A model generated the notes under the pieces. It was not told where the DNA came from. It saw only the letters and a list, made by a program, of their open reading frames with translations, and made no database searches. 64,000 nucleotides of DNA from Begonia masoniana (taxonomy: Eukaryota > Streptophyta > Magnoliopsida > Cucurbitales > Begoniaceae). How positions within the stretch are numbered: the first letter of the stretch is position 1; each line of letters begins with the position of its first letter. The DNA is taken from assembly GCA_022432975.1 (NCBI GenBank), contig CM039508.1, positions 31,948,433 through 32,012,432 on the forward strand. Direction: 5' to 3'. A program made the position numbers and the translations under genes. Positions 41,801-53,137 of the stretch are shown one piece after another.

Positions 41801-43360
41801 GCATGGGGTGGGTCTACTATTTATAGAAGACATCACGGTCATTTCCTTGCTCTTCTTCAGAGCTTGAAAGGTATGCTTCAAACTACCAGGGGGTTGGAAA
41901 CTAACTATTCCAGTCCTACAATCGATTATGGCGTGGTGATTAAACAACCAGTCCATTCCTAGGATTACATCAAATCCCGTTATATCCATAACAATTAAAT
42001 CAGCATATAGGTTTTTGTCCCCTACTAATACCATGCAATTATGCAATACATGATTGGAATGCAAATACTCACCAGAGGGTAAAGCAACATTGAATACATG
42101 CCTAGAAGGGGTGGATTGTACTTCCAACTTATCAGCAAAAGTAGACGCAACAAAGGAGTGCGTTGCGCCTGAATCTAGCAAGGTAAAAGCAGGCATAGAA
42201 TTAACCAATATAGTACCTGACACAACAGCGGGCTGGTCCTCTTCGCCCGACTCCATCATGGAAAATATTCTCGGTTTTATCTTAGCAGGGCCACTCTTCA
42301 ACGTTGGGCAGTCTCTGATGACGTGGCCAGTCTTATTACAGTTGAAACATCGAAGGACTCTGGGCTTCGGGCAATCCTTAAGCGAATGTCCAAACTCCTC
42401 ACAGTTATAACACTTACCAGTCCCAAACTTACACTCGCCCAGGTGGCTCTTCATACATTTCATGCACTGAGGAAACTTCTTGGCATCAGGTACCTTCTTT
42501 CCAGTACCCTGACTACCCTGGCCTTCAGCAGGCCTCTTTATCCCTCTCTGCTGGTGGGGCTGAAAGAACTTTCGCGGGGCTTCCTTTGGTCCAGCACACT
42601 TCATTTCAGCTTCTTCTGCCTCCAATGCAGTAGACACTACTTCACTGAATGACAAGCCTTTAATGCCTGAGTACTTCACTCCTCTGTAAATCTCTGGCTT
42701 TAGACCTTGCAGGTATTGAAACACTTTATCCTCAATTCTATGAACGAGGTATCCAGCAAACCTTGACAGAGACTCGAATTGCCTGTTGTACTCTGCCACA
42801 GACCCAGTCTGCTTCAAGCTCAAAAACTCAGCCTTCTTTGCGTTCTGGACAGTGGTGCTAAAATATTTCTCATAGAAGACTTCCTTGAATTGCGACCAGG
42901 ACATGGTTGCAATATCGGTGGTGATCTCCAGCGACTCCCACCAAAGTTGTGCATCCCCTGCTAGATGAAACGTTGCCAAAATGACTTTCTCTCCGTCTCC
43001 AACATTGGCACATCTGAACATGCTCTCAATCTTTCGAAGCCATTCCTCAGCAACAATCGGGTTAGATGACTTTCCATCAAATGTGGGTGGTTGCAGCCTA
43101 CGAAATCTATCCCCTGAATGCTCATTGACGTGACCTGAATTGGCACTTCCTTGTGTTTCCCGACTCAATAACACACCTAACTGGTCAGATTGCTGTCGCA
43201 CAATGTCTGTCTGCTGACGCATCAACTCCGTCAGCTGTCTAATTACACTTGAATCTTCTTCACTCCTCAAGTTCGGCATCTCCCTAGGTACACTTGGTCT
43301 CCCTGGTCGTCTAGCCATTTGTCTAAGGTTCTGCACAAAGTTATCTATACTCATAAACAT
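38834..43360 (-). CDS. Gag-Pol polyprotein of element D, 1508 aa, intact
   Basis: One frame without stops encodes all parts in Ty3/gypsy chromovirus order. Gag occupies about residues 1-350, with zinc knuckles [14 protein letters not shown] (317-330) and [14 protein letters not shown] (338-351). Protease has [10 protein letters not shown] (active Asp 396). RT spans about 590-790 with FIDDIL (Asp 733 and 734). RNase H has [10 protein letters not shown] (Asp 880). Integrase has a His-His-Cys-Cys finger (H1100, H1113, C1130, C1133) and catalytic D1163, D1224 and E1260 with 35 residues between the last two. A GPF motif follows at 1398-1400 and a chromodomain at about 1455-1505 ([20 protein letters not shown]). 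The chromodomain is known to steer integration to particular chromatin. All catalytic residues I could check are present, so it may still be active. The methionine used could also be M4 or M15. Confidence 0.97.
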   Translation of the reverse strand: MFMSIDNFVQNLRQMARRPGRPSVPREMPNLRSEEDSSVIRQLTELMRQQTDIVRQQSDQLGVLLSRETQGSANSGHVNEHSGDRFRRLQPPTFDGKSSNPIVAEEWLRKIESMFRCANVGDGEKVILATFHLAGDAQLWWESLEITTDIATMSWSQFKEVFYEKYFSTTVQNAKKAEFLSLKQTGSVAEYNRQFESLSRFAGYLVHRIEDKVFQYLQGLKPEIYRGVKYSGIKGLSFSEVVSTALEAEEAEMKCAGPKEAPRKFFQPHQQRGIKRPAEGQGSQGTGKKVPDAKKFPQCMKCMKSHLGECKFGTGKCYNCEEFGHSLKDCPKPRVLRCFNCNKTGHVIRDCPTLKSGPAKIKPRIFSMMESGEEDQPAVVSGTILVNSMPAFTLLDSGATHSFVASTFADKLEVQSTPSRHVFNVALPSGEYLHSNHVLHNCMVLVGDKNLYADLIVMDITGFDVILGMDWLFNHHAIIDCRTGIVSFQPPGSLKHTFQALKKSKEMTVMSSINSRPTPCREYLCFLASVLDTQHLGRSSPQNVLVVQEFPEVFLDDLPGLPPDREIEFVVDVYPGAEPVSKNPYRLAPTELKELKKQLEELLEKGFIRPSFSPWGAPVLFVKKKDGSMRMCIDYRELNKLTIKNKYPLPRIDDLFDQLRGAKVFSKIDLRSGYYQLKVKSEDIPKTAFRTRYGHFEFLVMSFGLTNAPAAFMDLMNRVFHEYLDKFVIVFIDDILIYSKTKEEHTRHLNLVLELLKQRQLYAKFSKCEFWLDQVHFLGHVISGEGLSVDPTKVQAVKEWPQPKNATDIRSFLGLAGYYRKFIEGFSKIATPLTKLTRKNVKYLWTDECEHSFQALKQKLTNAPILTLPAENGKFSIYCDASKIGLGCVLMQEGKVIAYASRQLKTHEKNYPTHDLELAAVVFALKIWRHYLYGQSCEIFSDHKSLKYIFTQKELNMRQRRWLEFVKDYDFEIKYHPGKANVVADALSRVTPSVSTLILDIPIALETEFLRFNLEAVSSVSAMLSAISLRPTILERIKEVQMNDAECNKYKLCMDSTDRTNFSCSVDGILKFQNRWFVPADTELRKEILSEAHSSRLSVHPGSTKMYRDLKQHYWWPNMKRNVAEYVGSCLICQQVKAEHQRPAGTLQPLSVPEWKWDQVTMDFVTGLPRTAKGHDAIWVVVDRLTKSAHFLPIKITHSMDQLAELYVQEIIRLHGVPSTIVSDRDSRFTSKFWKSLHKAMGTQLNFSTAFHPQTDGQSERTIQILEDMLRACVLDFQGSWSKYLALVEFSYNNSFQATIRMAPYEALYGRKCRSPLYWDEVGEAQLLGPDIVQQTVEKVALIRQRILTAQSRQKSYADRRRRELEFEVGSEVFLKVSPFKGVVRFGKRGKLNPRYVGPFSILKRIGKSAYELQLPDSMEGIHNVFHISMLKKCLRDPSQIVEQQNIEIQPTLTYEERPVRILDYAVKVLRNKEVPLVKVLWHNQNIEETTWERQQDMMDQHPRLFRY

Positions 43361-43454
43361 CTTATAACTAAAGCTAACATAAACACTTACAGTTGTTGGA
43401 GTACTTTCATGCGACGATTGGCACTGATGAGTAATCTTCTGAACGGTTTAGCAG

Positions 43455-43473
43455 CATGTCTCTGATACCATAC
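43455..43473 (-). other. Primer binding site of element D
   Basis: The minus strand reads GTATGGTATCAGAGACATG right after the 5' LTR end. TGGTATCAGAG is the tRNA-iMet type primer site of plant LTR elements. Confidence 0.85.
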
Positions 43474-43802
43474 TGTAACGCCCCGAATTATCTAAACCCG
43501 GTTCGCTACACTTCACTCTACCATGACTAGAAATTTCGGATAAATTTTTAAAACTTCATTCGACATTCAAAATTTGACGTTTTCTAAACATTCAAAACAT
43601 TTGAAAACTTTGCAGCGGAAAATCATTTAAATCAACAATGAAGTTAGACAAACTGTAGAAAATATTGTTGGGGTGTTTAACGGAAATGTTGAAGTCATCT
43701 GCCGACGACAAGGTCAACGAAAGAAGCAGAAATAGAAAACCGAAGACTTCTGCCATGACGTCAGCCGGAAGGAATGAAAACAAAAGACATCACTCGGTAG
43801 GC

Positions 43803-43975
43803 TTCATCTACCGATGAAGTCAGTATGACTTCATCTGCCGATGAAGTCAGTATGACTTCATCTGCCGATGAAGTCAGTATGACTTCATCTGCCGATGAAG
43901 TCAGTATGACTTCATCTGCCGATGAAGTCAGTATGACTTCATCTGCCGATGAAGTCAGCGCAATTTCATCTCCCA
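43803..43975 (-). repeat. 27-bp tandem array (6 copies)
   Basis: GAAGTCAGTATGACTTCATC then TGCCGAT repeats at 43816, 43843, 43870, 43897, 43924 and 43951. GAAGTCA and TGACTTC inside the unit form a palindrome. As 27 is a multiple of three the frame stays open (SSADEVILT), without sign of being a gene. Confidence 0.93.
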
Positions 43976-44127
43976 ACAGACAAACGCACGACATCTAACG
44001 ATAACGACAATATGTCCCTTTCCGATAGAATTAAAATACGCACTACATCTTCCGATTCTCTAAACGACAAAATCACTTAACTCCCTCGGACTGCACCTGC
44101 CGATCACTACACAACAAACTTAATACT

Positions 44128-46048
44128 CTACATCCTCCTACTTAATTAAGGGGCAGATGAATTCCCTTAACACTTGATCTGATCCCATGGTTCCCTTGGG
44201 AGTGGGATCAATTCTCCCAATGTCTACATCCTCCTACTTAATTAAGGGGCAGATGAATTCCCTTAACACTTGATCTGATCCCATGGTTCCCTTGGGAGTG
44301 GGATCAATTCTCCCAATGTCTACATCCTCCTACTTAATTAAGGGGCAGATGAATTCCCTTAACACTTGATCTGATCCCATGGTTCCCTTGGGAGTGGGAT
44401 CAATTCTCCCAATGTCTACATCCTCCTACTTAATTAAGGGGCAGATGAATTCCCTTAACACTTGATCTGATCCCATGGTTCCCTTGGGAGTGGGATCAAT
44501 TCTCCCAATGTCTACATCCTCCTACTTAATTAAGGGGCAGATGAATTCCCTTAACACTTGATCTGATCCCATGGTTCCCTTGGGAGTGGGATCAATTCTC
44601 CCAATGTCTACATCCTCCTACTTAATTAAGGGGCAGATGAATTCCCTTAACACTTGATCTGATCCCATGGTTCCCTTGGGAGTGGGATCAATTCTCCCAA
44701 TGTCTACATCCTCCTACTTAATTAAGGGGCAGATGAATTCCCTTAACACTTGATCTGATCCCATGGTTCCCTTGGGAGTGGGATCAATTCTCCCAATGTC
44801 TACATCCTCCTACTTAATTAAGGGGCAGATGAATTCCCTTAACACTTGATCTGATCCCATGGTTCCCTTGGGAGTGGGATCAATTCTCCCAATGTCTACA
44901 TCCTCCTACTTAATTAAGGGGCAGATGAATTCCCTTAACACTTGATCTGATCCCATGGTTCCCTTGGGAGTGGGATCAATTCTCCCAATGTCTACATCCT
45001 CCTACTTAATTAAGGGGCAGATGAATTCCCTTAACACTTGATCTGATCCCATGGTTCCCTTGGGAGTGGGATCAATTCTCCCAATGTCTACATCCTCCTA
45101 CTTAATTAAGGGGCAGATGAATTCCCTTAACACTTGATCTGATCCCATGGTTCCCTTGGGAGTGGGATCAATTCTCCCAATGTCTACATCCTCCTACTTA
45201 ATTAAGGGGCAGATGAATTCCCTTAACACTTGATCTGATCCCATGGTTCCCTTGGGAGTGGGATCAATTCTCCCAATGTCTACATCCTCCTACTTAATTA
45301 AGGGGCAGATGAATTCCCTTAACACTTGATCTGATCCCATGGTTCCCTTGGGAGTGGGATCAATTCTCCCAATGTCTACATCCTCCTACTTAATTAAGGG
45401 GCAGATGAATTCCCTTAACACTTGATCTGATCCCATGGTTCCCTTGGGAGTGGGATCAATTCTCCCAATGTCTACATCCTCCTACTTAATTAAGGGGCAG
45501 ATGAATTCCCTTAACACTTGATCTGATCCCATGGTTCCCTTGGGAGTGGGATCAATTCTCCCAATGTCTACATCCTCCTACTTAATTAAGGGGCAGATGA
45601 ATTCCCTTAACACTTGATCTGATCCCATGGTTCCCTTGGGAGTGGGATCAATTCTCCCAATGTCTACATCCTCCTACTTAATTAAGGGGCAGATGAATTC
45701 CCTTAACACTTGATCTGATCCCATGGTTCCCTTGGGAGTGGGATCAATTCTCCCAATGTCTACATCCTCCTACTTAATTAAGGGGCAGATGAATTCCCTT
45801 AACACTTGATCTGATCCCATGGTTCCCTTGGGAGTGGGATCAATTCTCCCAATGTCTACATCCTCCTACTTAATTAAGGGGCAGATGAATTCCCTTAACA
45901 CTTGATCTGATCCCATGGTTCCCTTGGGAGTGGGATCAATTCTCCCAATGTCTACATCCTCCTACTTAATTAAGGGGCAGATGAATTCCCTTAACACTTG
46001 ATCTGATCCCATGGTTCCCTTGGGAGTGGGATCAATTCTCCCAATGTA
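44128..46048 (-). repeat. 96-bp array in the 5' LTR of D (20 copies)
   Basis: Same unit as at 35902-37508. The copies are nearly perfect and no spacers intervene. Confidence 0.95.
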
Positions 46049-46773
46049 TAAATCCCTTCATAAGTTAAGGGGTGGATTAGCTCCCTTAATAGTTTGTCTG
46101 TCGCATACAGTTCATACCTTACCATTCCTTACATGAAAAATCATTTTCGTAGTTTTTAATAAATCATGATGCATGGATAACAGAAACATACAATCACGCA
46201 CAAACCTACTGTTTTGTGATGTAGGCCCGAAGGCACAAGCAATACTTTACTTACCTGGATTCCTAGCAAATGCTCGGTTAAGAGCTACTTCGGGGGTTTG
46301 TTCACCTATATTCATAAACAGAATGTTAAACCTTAATCTAAGCTATTCAGAAATCTAAGGAGTTGGTTTGACATTTCTATTTATCTAACATTCCCGATTC
46401 TGCTCTAACCCTCAAGCAGAATCTCTCACTCGCAACATTATCAAAATGCATACATTGGGATCCTTAAGCTACCTAGGTACTAAAATCAGCAATTAATCGA
46501 ATCTAAACTCACCTTGGTTGGAGGAATCGGTGAGGAAATCGCCTAAAGAGTTCTGCTGGGTTGAGCTGAAAACCGAGAGTGAAATGAGTATGACGGCTAT
46601 ACCTCATTCAATATTTCCTTAAATATGTTATCCATAACATAAATTGACAATTACCCTTATGCCCTCACTTAGTTACTTATTAACCTAATTGATTTTACCC
46701 CGAATTTTATTCTATAAAATTCACACTTAGAAGATTAATAGGTTATTTTAATTCTAATAAACCGGGTGTTACA

Positions 46774-47286
46774 AACATTCAGAAAAATAATAAGCAAATT
46801 CCGAGTTCAATAAAAGGATGCAAAAATCGATGAGTTAAATCAACAATAATTCACTTTCCGATAATGATAGATATATATCGAGTTTAAGCACCAAAATTTC
46901 CAGAAAATTAATATATCTATTGGACAAGATTTAGATGCTAAAACATGAGGTAAATGATAACATGAAAAGCAAATGAAGCCAAACAAAACTATACTAAAAT
47001 CGTGGAGAAAATTCACAAAATGTAACCGATTTTAGATTTTATATTAAGTCGATTTCATGCTTCATTTTTCTCCAATATTTCCAGCCAACTTTTAGCTTAG
47101 ATCTAGGTGTAAATGTTGATTCAAAATCAAAGCAAAATATATGGGAAATCTGAGGCTAAGATGAAGAATAAAACCGAGGAATAACAATTTCAACAAACCG
47201 GTTTTTAAGCATTTAAATTCAAGCCGATTTTCATGCAAAATTTCAGATTCAATCTCTAGCTATTTGATAACATTAGAAAAAAATAT
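46774..47286 (-). other. Leader of element B, part next to D
   Basis: Non-coding AT-rich sequence beginning with the AACAT duplication of D. Nothing else recognised. Confidence 0.5.
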
Positions 47287-48788
47287 TGGGAGTGGGATCA
47301 ATTCTCCCAATGTCTACATCCTCCTACTTAATTAAGGGGCAGATGAATTCCCTTAACACTTGATCTGATCCCATGGTTCCCTTGGGAGTGGGATCAATTC
47401 TCCCAATGTCTACATCCTCCTACTTAATTAAGGGGCAGATGAATTCCCTTAACACTTGATCTGATCCCATGGTTCCCTTGGGAGTGGGATCAATTCTCCC
47501 AATGTCTACATCCTCCTACTTAATTAAGGGGCAGATGAATTCCCTTAACACTTGATCTGATCCCATGGTTCCCTTGGGAGTGGGATCAATTCTCCCAATG
47601 TCTACATCCTCCTACTTAATTAAGGGGCAGATGAATTCCCTTAACACTTGATCTGATCCCATGGTTCCCTTGGGAGTGGGATCAATTCTCCCAATGTCTA
47701 CATCCTCCTACTTAATTAAGGGGCAGATGAATTCCCTTAACACTTGATCTGATCCCATGGTTCCCTTGGGAGTGGGATCAATTCTCCCAATGTCTACATC
47801 CTCCTACTTAATTAAGGGGCAGATGAATTCCCTTAACACTTGATCTGATCCCATGGTTCCCTTGGGAGTGGGATCAATTCTCCCAATGTCTACATCCTCC
47901 TACTTAATTAAGGGGCAGATGAATTCCCTTAACACTTGATCTGATCCCATGGTTCCCTTGGGAGTGGGATCAATTCTCCCAATGTCTACATCCTCCTACT
48001 TAATTAAGGGGCAGATGAATTCCCTTAACACTTGATCTGATCCCATGGTTCCCTTGGGAGTGGGATCAATTCTCCCAATGTCTACATCCTCCTACTTAAT
48101 TAAGGGGCAGATGAATTCCCTTAACACTTGATCTGATCCCATGGTTCCCTTGGGAGTGGGATCAATTCTCCCAATGTCTACATCCTCCTACTTAATTAAG
48201 GGGCAGATGAATTCCCTTAACACTTGATCTGATCCCATGGTTCCCTTGGGAGTGGGATCAATTCTCCCAATGTCTACATCCTCCTACTTAATTAAGGGGC
48301 AGATGAATTCCCTTAACACTTGATCTGATCCCATGGTTCCCTTGGGAGTGGGATCAATTCTCCCAATGTCTACATCCTCCTACTTAATTAAGGGGCAGAT
48401 GAATTCCCTTAACACTTGATCTGATCCCATGGTTCCCTTGGGAGTGGGATCAATTCTCCCAATGTCTACATCCTCCTACTTAATTAAGGGGCAGATGAAT
48501 TCCCTTAACACTTGATCTGATCCCATGGTTCCCTTGGGAGTGGGATCAATTCTCCCAATGTATAAATCCCTTCATAAGTTAAGGGGTGGATTAGCTCCCT
48601 TAATAGTTTGTCTGTCGCATACAGTTCATACCTTACCATTCCTTACATGAAAAATCATTTTCGTAGTTTTTAATAAATCATGATGCATGGATAACAGAAA
48701 CATACAATCACGCACAAACCTACTGTTTTGTGATGTAGGCCCGAAGGCACAAGCAATACTTTACTTACCTGGATTCCTAGCAAATGCT
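47287..48788 (-). repeat. Internal fragment of a D-type LTR with 13 copies of the 96-bp unit, no LTR ends
   Basis: It starts in mid-unit (GGGAGTGGGATCAATTCTCC) and after 13 units continues with the D LTR sequence as far as GGATTCCTAGCAAATGCT, then stops. It has the same orientation as D. Neither TG/CA end nor target duplication is present, so it was not placed by retrotransposition as such. Confidence 0.9.
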
Positions 48789-49106
48789 AAATAAATGGAA
48801 GATATCAAGTAGAAGAACAAGCAATAATGAACAAGTCAAGAAAACAATGAGGGGAAATGGATCCTAACCTTGAAACCGATTTTTGCACATTGCAGTACAA
48901 TAGTTTTCTCATAATTATATAAGCATCAAAATGACAATAATAATGGCAGCAAATATAAAAGTTAGATTACCACAAAGTTAGCACAATAATATAAAGAAAA
49001 TAATGCGAAAAAATAAAAGAACCGTTATCCCGATTTCGTGCTATATTTTGGCCGAAGTCTGATGCAACTAAAACACATTGGGAAGCCTTGTGGCTTTGAT
49101 ACCACT
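48789..49106 (-). other. Leader and primer binding site of element B
   Basis: The minus strand reads AGTGGTATCAAAGCCACAAG directly after the LTR end at 49107, a tRNA-iMet type primer site. The rest is non-coding. Confidence 0.75.
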
Positions 49107-50189
49107 TGACACAAAATCCCTTTGGAAAAGGATCCGTGTTCAAACCCACAAATATTCAAGAAGTGCTCGGGTGACTAGTGTTGTGCAAACTTAAAATAAA
49201 GAGAAAAAAATAATAGAAATAAAGTGCAAGAAACTAAATTAATGCTAGATGATGCAATGGCCGAGAGTTAGTGTTGTGAAGACAATAAAATAAAGAATAC
49301 CCTTGGCGGATTGGTACAGCGATCTTACGGGTTAAGCTCTCGGATAAACATTTTCTGGGAGGAAAATGACCACCGTAGGCCGGAATTTTCGTCCTCAATC
49401 CTAATCCCAATGGAAAAGGTGAGAGAATAGCTAAGAGCTATCCTAGCAACCCAAGCTAAGTTAGCAATGGAGGGCTACTCCACTTGGTTCAACAAGGAAA
49501 AACTCTAAAGGTTACCCACCTTAGAAGAGAGAAATAGAAATTTCACAAATGAGCAAAAATTGTCATATATGCACCAATGCCATGAATTTATAGAAATCCT
49601 AGGGTGGATTAGGGTTTCCATAAGGATGAATGAATGGTGACCCTTGGATGAAAAAAGATTGATGGCCAAGATCAAAGCAAACAAGCACACATCCTAGGGA
49701 GGAGATGAATGTCCTTCCTAAAGGGATCAATGGAGGGAATCTTGCTAAATCACCAATCCATGTTGCCACTAACTCTTGTACTTGCAAAATCATACCTTTA
49801 AATATGGGCTCTTCTTTGGGCCATGAATTCCTTTGGGCTCCATTTGTTGTAGACTTTTTCCTTGAATATTTGAGTTGAAATTCTTCAACCCATAATCCAC
49901 CAACATACATCTAACCCTAACCACACAATCTAATGCATGAAATGCAATTATAAAATCCTTACAATAAAGGCGAATGTATGCCAAATAAGTTCAAAAATAA
50001 AAATTACAAAAATAGGGCCTGGGAAGACAAATTCTCATTGGGCTAAGTGATGACTCCTCCAAGCGATCCATATGCAATCCTTCCTCATAAATTTTTCCTA
50101 CAAAAATAAAAACACGTAATAAGTGGAGAATTTAGATAAGACACGGGATTTTACTAAGTTTCTTTTAATACGCATCACGAGGCATGTCA
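49107..50189 (-). mobile_element. 5' LTR of element B (1083 bp)
   Basis: The plus strand runs from TGACACAAAATCCC to GAGGCATGTCA, followed by target duplication GGAGT and the resumed leader of A. The frames inside it (for example 49599-49910) have no family signature. Confidence 0.9.
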
Positions 50190-50203
50190 GGAGTTATAGA
50201 AAA

Positions 50204-51342
50204 ATGGTGCGTCGAGAGAGATGATCGAGACGATACGATAGATACCCTTAAGGATTTTATTGTCCGTCCCAACACATGGAGCGACAGGCCCAACAGATGG
50301 AGAGACAGTCTTAGCAGTTGGGTACCCTGATAGATCGTGAGGGCGCTAAAGCTCGGGCGACCTCGACTTCTGGTAATCGTAGTATGGAGAGATTTCAGAA
50401 GCTCCAACCTCCTGTGTTCAACGGACAGTCTACGGATCCCTCTTCAGCCGAGGAGTGGATTCGAACCATGGAGGACATGCTGGCCTACGCAAGCATTGAG
50501 GATGGAGAGAAGGTTACGTTGGTGAGCTACCACTTAGTGCTGGATGCCCGATTCTGGTGGGATTATATCAAAGCAACCACCGACGTGATGATTATGAGTT
50601 GGGAGCGTTTCAAGATGATATTTTACGATAAATACTTCAGCCATACAGTGTGGGAGGCGAAGATGGTGGAGTTTATGCAATTGCGGCAGGTTGGTTCGAT
50701 TGCCGACTATGTGAGGAGATTTGAGGCATTGTCCCAATTCGCGCCGCGTCAGGTTAGTGTCAATGAGGACATGGTACGCAGATTTGTACAGGGGCTTAGC
50801 CAAGAAATTCGGAAGAGTCTTACGATCTCAGGGGTGCGTAATGTATCCTACGATGAGATAGTGGCCAGGGCACTGGAGATTGAGGCTGTTGATCAGAGTT
50901 TTGTTAGACCAAGGGAGCAAGTTAGAGGCTTCTTTTGAGAGATCCGCCTTCAGATCAGAAATTAGGGCTGGCAACCGAGAGGACAGCCACAACAACAACA
51001 ACAACAGAGAGGCGTGAAAAGGCCTTTAGAGGGAGGCAACGATCGAGGGAAAGGCAAACATGTATAAGGGGCTTCTCAGATGTCTTGGTGCCCTAAGTGC
51101 CAGAAGGAGCACATTGGAGAGTGCAGATTGGGCACGAATAAGTGCTATCGATGCGGAGTAGTTGGCCACTTCATTAAAGATTGCCCGAAGCAGAGTTGAG
51201 AGCAGTCAGGCACAGACCAGAGGAGGGTTATGCCGAGGATCTTTGTATTTATCGAACCTGGTGATATTGATGATGAGGCTCAGCCTTCCGTGATAGTAGG
51301 TACTATTTTGATTATGGGCGTGGCGGTATTTTCTTTGATAGA
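50204..51342 (+). pseudogene. Gag of element A, with several stop codons
   Basis: From ATG at 50204 the frame runs without any frameshift to 51342. The Gag core includes FQKLQPPVFNGQS, AEEWIRTMEDMLAYA, FYDKYFSHTVWEAKMVEFM and LSQEIRKSLTISG. Zinc knuckle CYRCGVVGHFIKDC lies at about 51144. In-frame stops occur near the start (50222, 50249 and 50312), after VRGFF (50936), and in the linker and beyond the knuckle. Many fit C-to-T changes (CGA to TGA, CAG to TAG). It resembles the Gag of D but is clearly diverged. Insertion G interrupts it at the protease. Confidence 0.88.
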
Positions 51343-53137
51343 TGTTAGTGATTTTACACCTTTACACGCTAGTGCACGTGTCGCTAACGAAGTAATAGAG
51401 TAAGTAAAGTATCGATCCCACGAGGATATTGTTAATTGAATTAATCGCTATAAAAATCTTATAAAAATATTAGATGATAAATGAAAATAATTCTAAATAA
51501 AATCAGAATGACAATGAAACAAAGTAAATCAGAATAAAAGGGGTAAAAACGATAAAAGACGGCCTTGGCTAGGATCGATTTCTTCGTTACAAGAATTTTA
51601 CACTGATACTATGGTAATGCTCTGCAGCATTGTCTAAGAACAGCAAGAATTAAATAATTCTAGGATTCTTTCGAATTGCCTAGATAAATTCAAATTAGAA
51701 TTTCCTTCGACTTTGAATGAATGTAACTAATATTGAATTTCCTATTTGCTCTATTCTTATCACCAATCGAATTAACGTTAACTACCTTGTAACGTATTAA
51801 TCCAATTAATCAATCGTGCATCTTAACATTTATATTTACCTGTCGATAAAATATAAACATGAAACATCAAACTATCTGTCGATATGAATTGAATTAGACG
51901 AGGAATATCACGAAAGATTGTTCCAAACAAAAATGCATTAGCAATGTTACAGTATTAATCACAGAACAGCAAGAATTCTTATATTTCTAGGGTTCCGTCG
52001 AATTGCCTAGATAAATTCGTTTTAGAATTTTCTTTTCGATTTTGAAAAGACAAAAACTTAATCTGAATTTTCTTGTGAACCTATTCTTAAATGCCAAATA
52101 GATTAATGTTAGCTATTTTGCAACACTTTTAATCTATTCAATTTCTCATGCATCTTTAATTCCTATTTACCTATCGATACAATAGGAATATGTGAAATCA
52201 AAATTGTCTATCGACATAAATTGAATTAAGCAGTTCAAATCATGAGAAATCATTCAATGAAAAATACGTAGCATTCATAGATCAATCATAAAACATGTAA
52301 CGAGTACTATCGTCCTAACCAAGAAATATAAATTAGCTACTAAACATAATTAAAATAAAACTAAAAACAATTGTGTTCATAGAAAAATAAAGCAATAAAA
52401 ATAAAAGAAGAAGAAGAGAATTCAGGAACGGCGTCTGGGGTTCTTCTTCAGATCAGGGCTTCTCTGTCGCCTCCAAAGTCCTCTCCTTGCTTAGTCAGCC
52501 GTTACACCAGAATACCCTTTTTCTTCTTTTTGGGATTTTCGAAGTATCTTTGTTTTAAAAATAAAATCCCTTCTTTTGCTGCCCTGCCATAATCTCTTTC
52601 TCTCTCCAATCTATTCTTTTTTATGTTATTTGTTTCCTCTATTTTTGCTGCCCTTTTCCAGAATAGTCATTCTCTCTCCTTGGCTTTTGTTCTTCCACGT
52701 GTTTCCATCCTTCCAAATCTTCTTCTTTCAATTTGCAATTCCCTCCTTTTTGTCCTTTTCTACATGCCACATGTCATCAGCTTTTCTCCACAAAATTTTC
52801 AACTTATTTGATTTTCCTTAATTGTAGTCTCCTTTCTCTCTTTCCAAATTATTCTTCATTGATTTTTGCCTTCACAAATCTTCAGCATTTGAATTCGAAT
52901 TTCCCACTATAAAAATAGCATTCAATTGTGAAAATATAAAATTCAAGATAAGGAGAAAAATCTACTTTTTAATAGAAAATCTGCATTAAATATATTAAAT
53001 TCAATCAAAGCCCTAATGCTGCAGCATTGCATAGCAATTATAATAAATTCATACCAATTTATTATTGCAATCACTCAATTCATATAAGTTTTCTTATGTA
53101 AAATTAGTGTAAAATGACTCTAAAATAAGAGTCATCA
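51343..53137. mobile_element. Solo LTR G (1795 bp) in the protease region of element A
   Basis: It begins TGTTAGTGATTTTACACC and ends AAGAGTCATCA, flanked by ATAGA on both sides (51338-51342 and 53138-53142). Removing it and one ATAGA rejoins the reading frame of A exactly at its LIDTGA motif. The start, with CACGTGTCGCTAACG and CGATCCCACGAGG, is of a different family from the other LTRs. It contains a diverged duplication (51641 on and 51967 on, offset 326 bp). Small frames at 52576-52821 are not convincing. Orientation was not determined. Confidence 0.88.

Larger units (their letters stand above)
35454..46773 (-). mobile_element. Intact Ty3/gypsy Tekay/Del-like element D
   Basis: Two LTRs (35454-38798 and 43474-46773) frame one unbroken 1508-codon polyprotein. 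Target duplication AACAT is at 35449-35453 and 46774-46778. Primer site TGGTATCAGAG and purine tract AAGGAAGGTAGA are in place. The last 600 bp of the two LTR copies (38190-38798 and 46165-46773) differ at about one position, so the insertion is recent. It lies in the leader of element B. Confidence 0.95.
43474..46773 (-). mobile_element. 5' LTR of element D (3300 bp)
   Basis: Same ends as the 3' LTR. Minus-strand promoter motif TATTTAAGG at 46617-46625. It carries a six-copy 27-bp array (43803-43975) that the other copy lacks, and a 20-copy 96-bp array. It has lost the segment with the acceptor and one stem arm that the 3' LTR retains at 37784-37798. Confidence 0.92.

Noticed and set aside
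43761..43994. 77-codon frame with repeated SSADEVILT
   Set aside because: Translation of the 27-bp array in the D LTR; absent from the other LTR copy.
35902..48562. CRISPR-like arrays
   Set aside because: The 96-bp units are contiguous without unique spacers and lie in plant LTRs.
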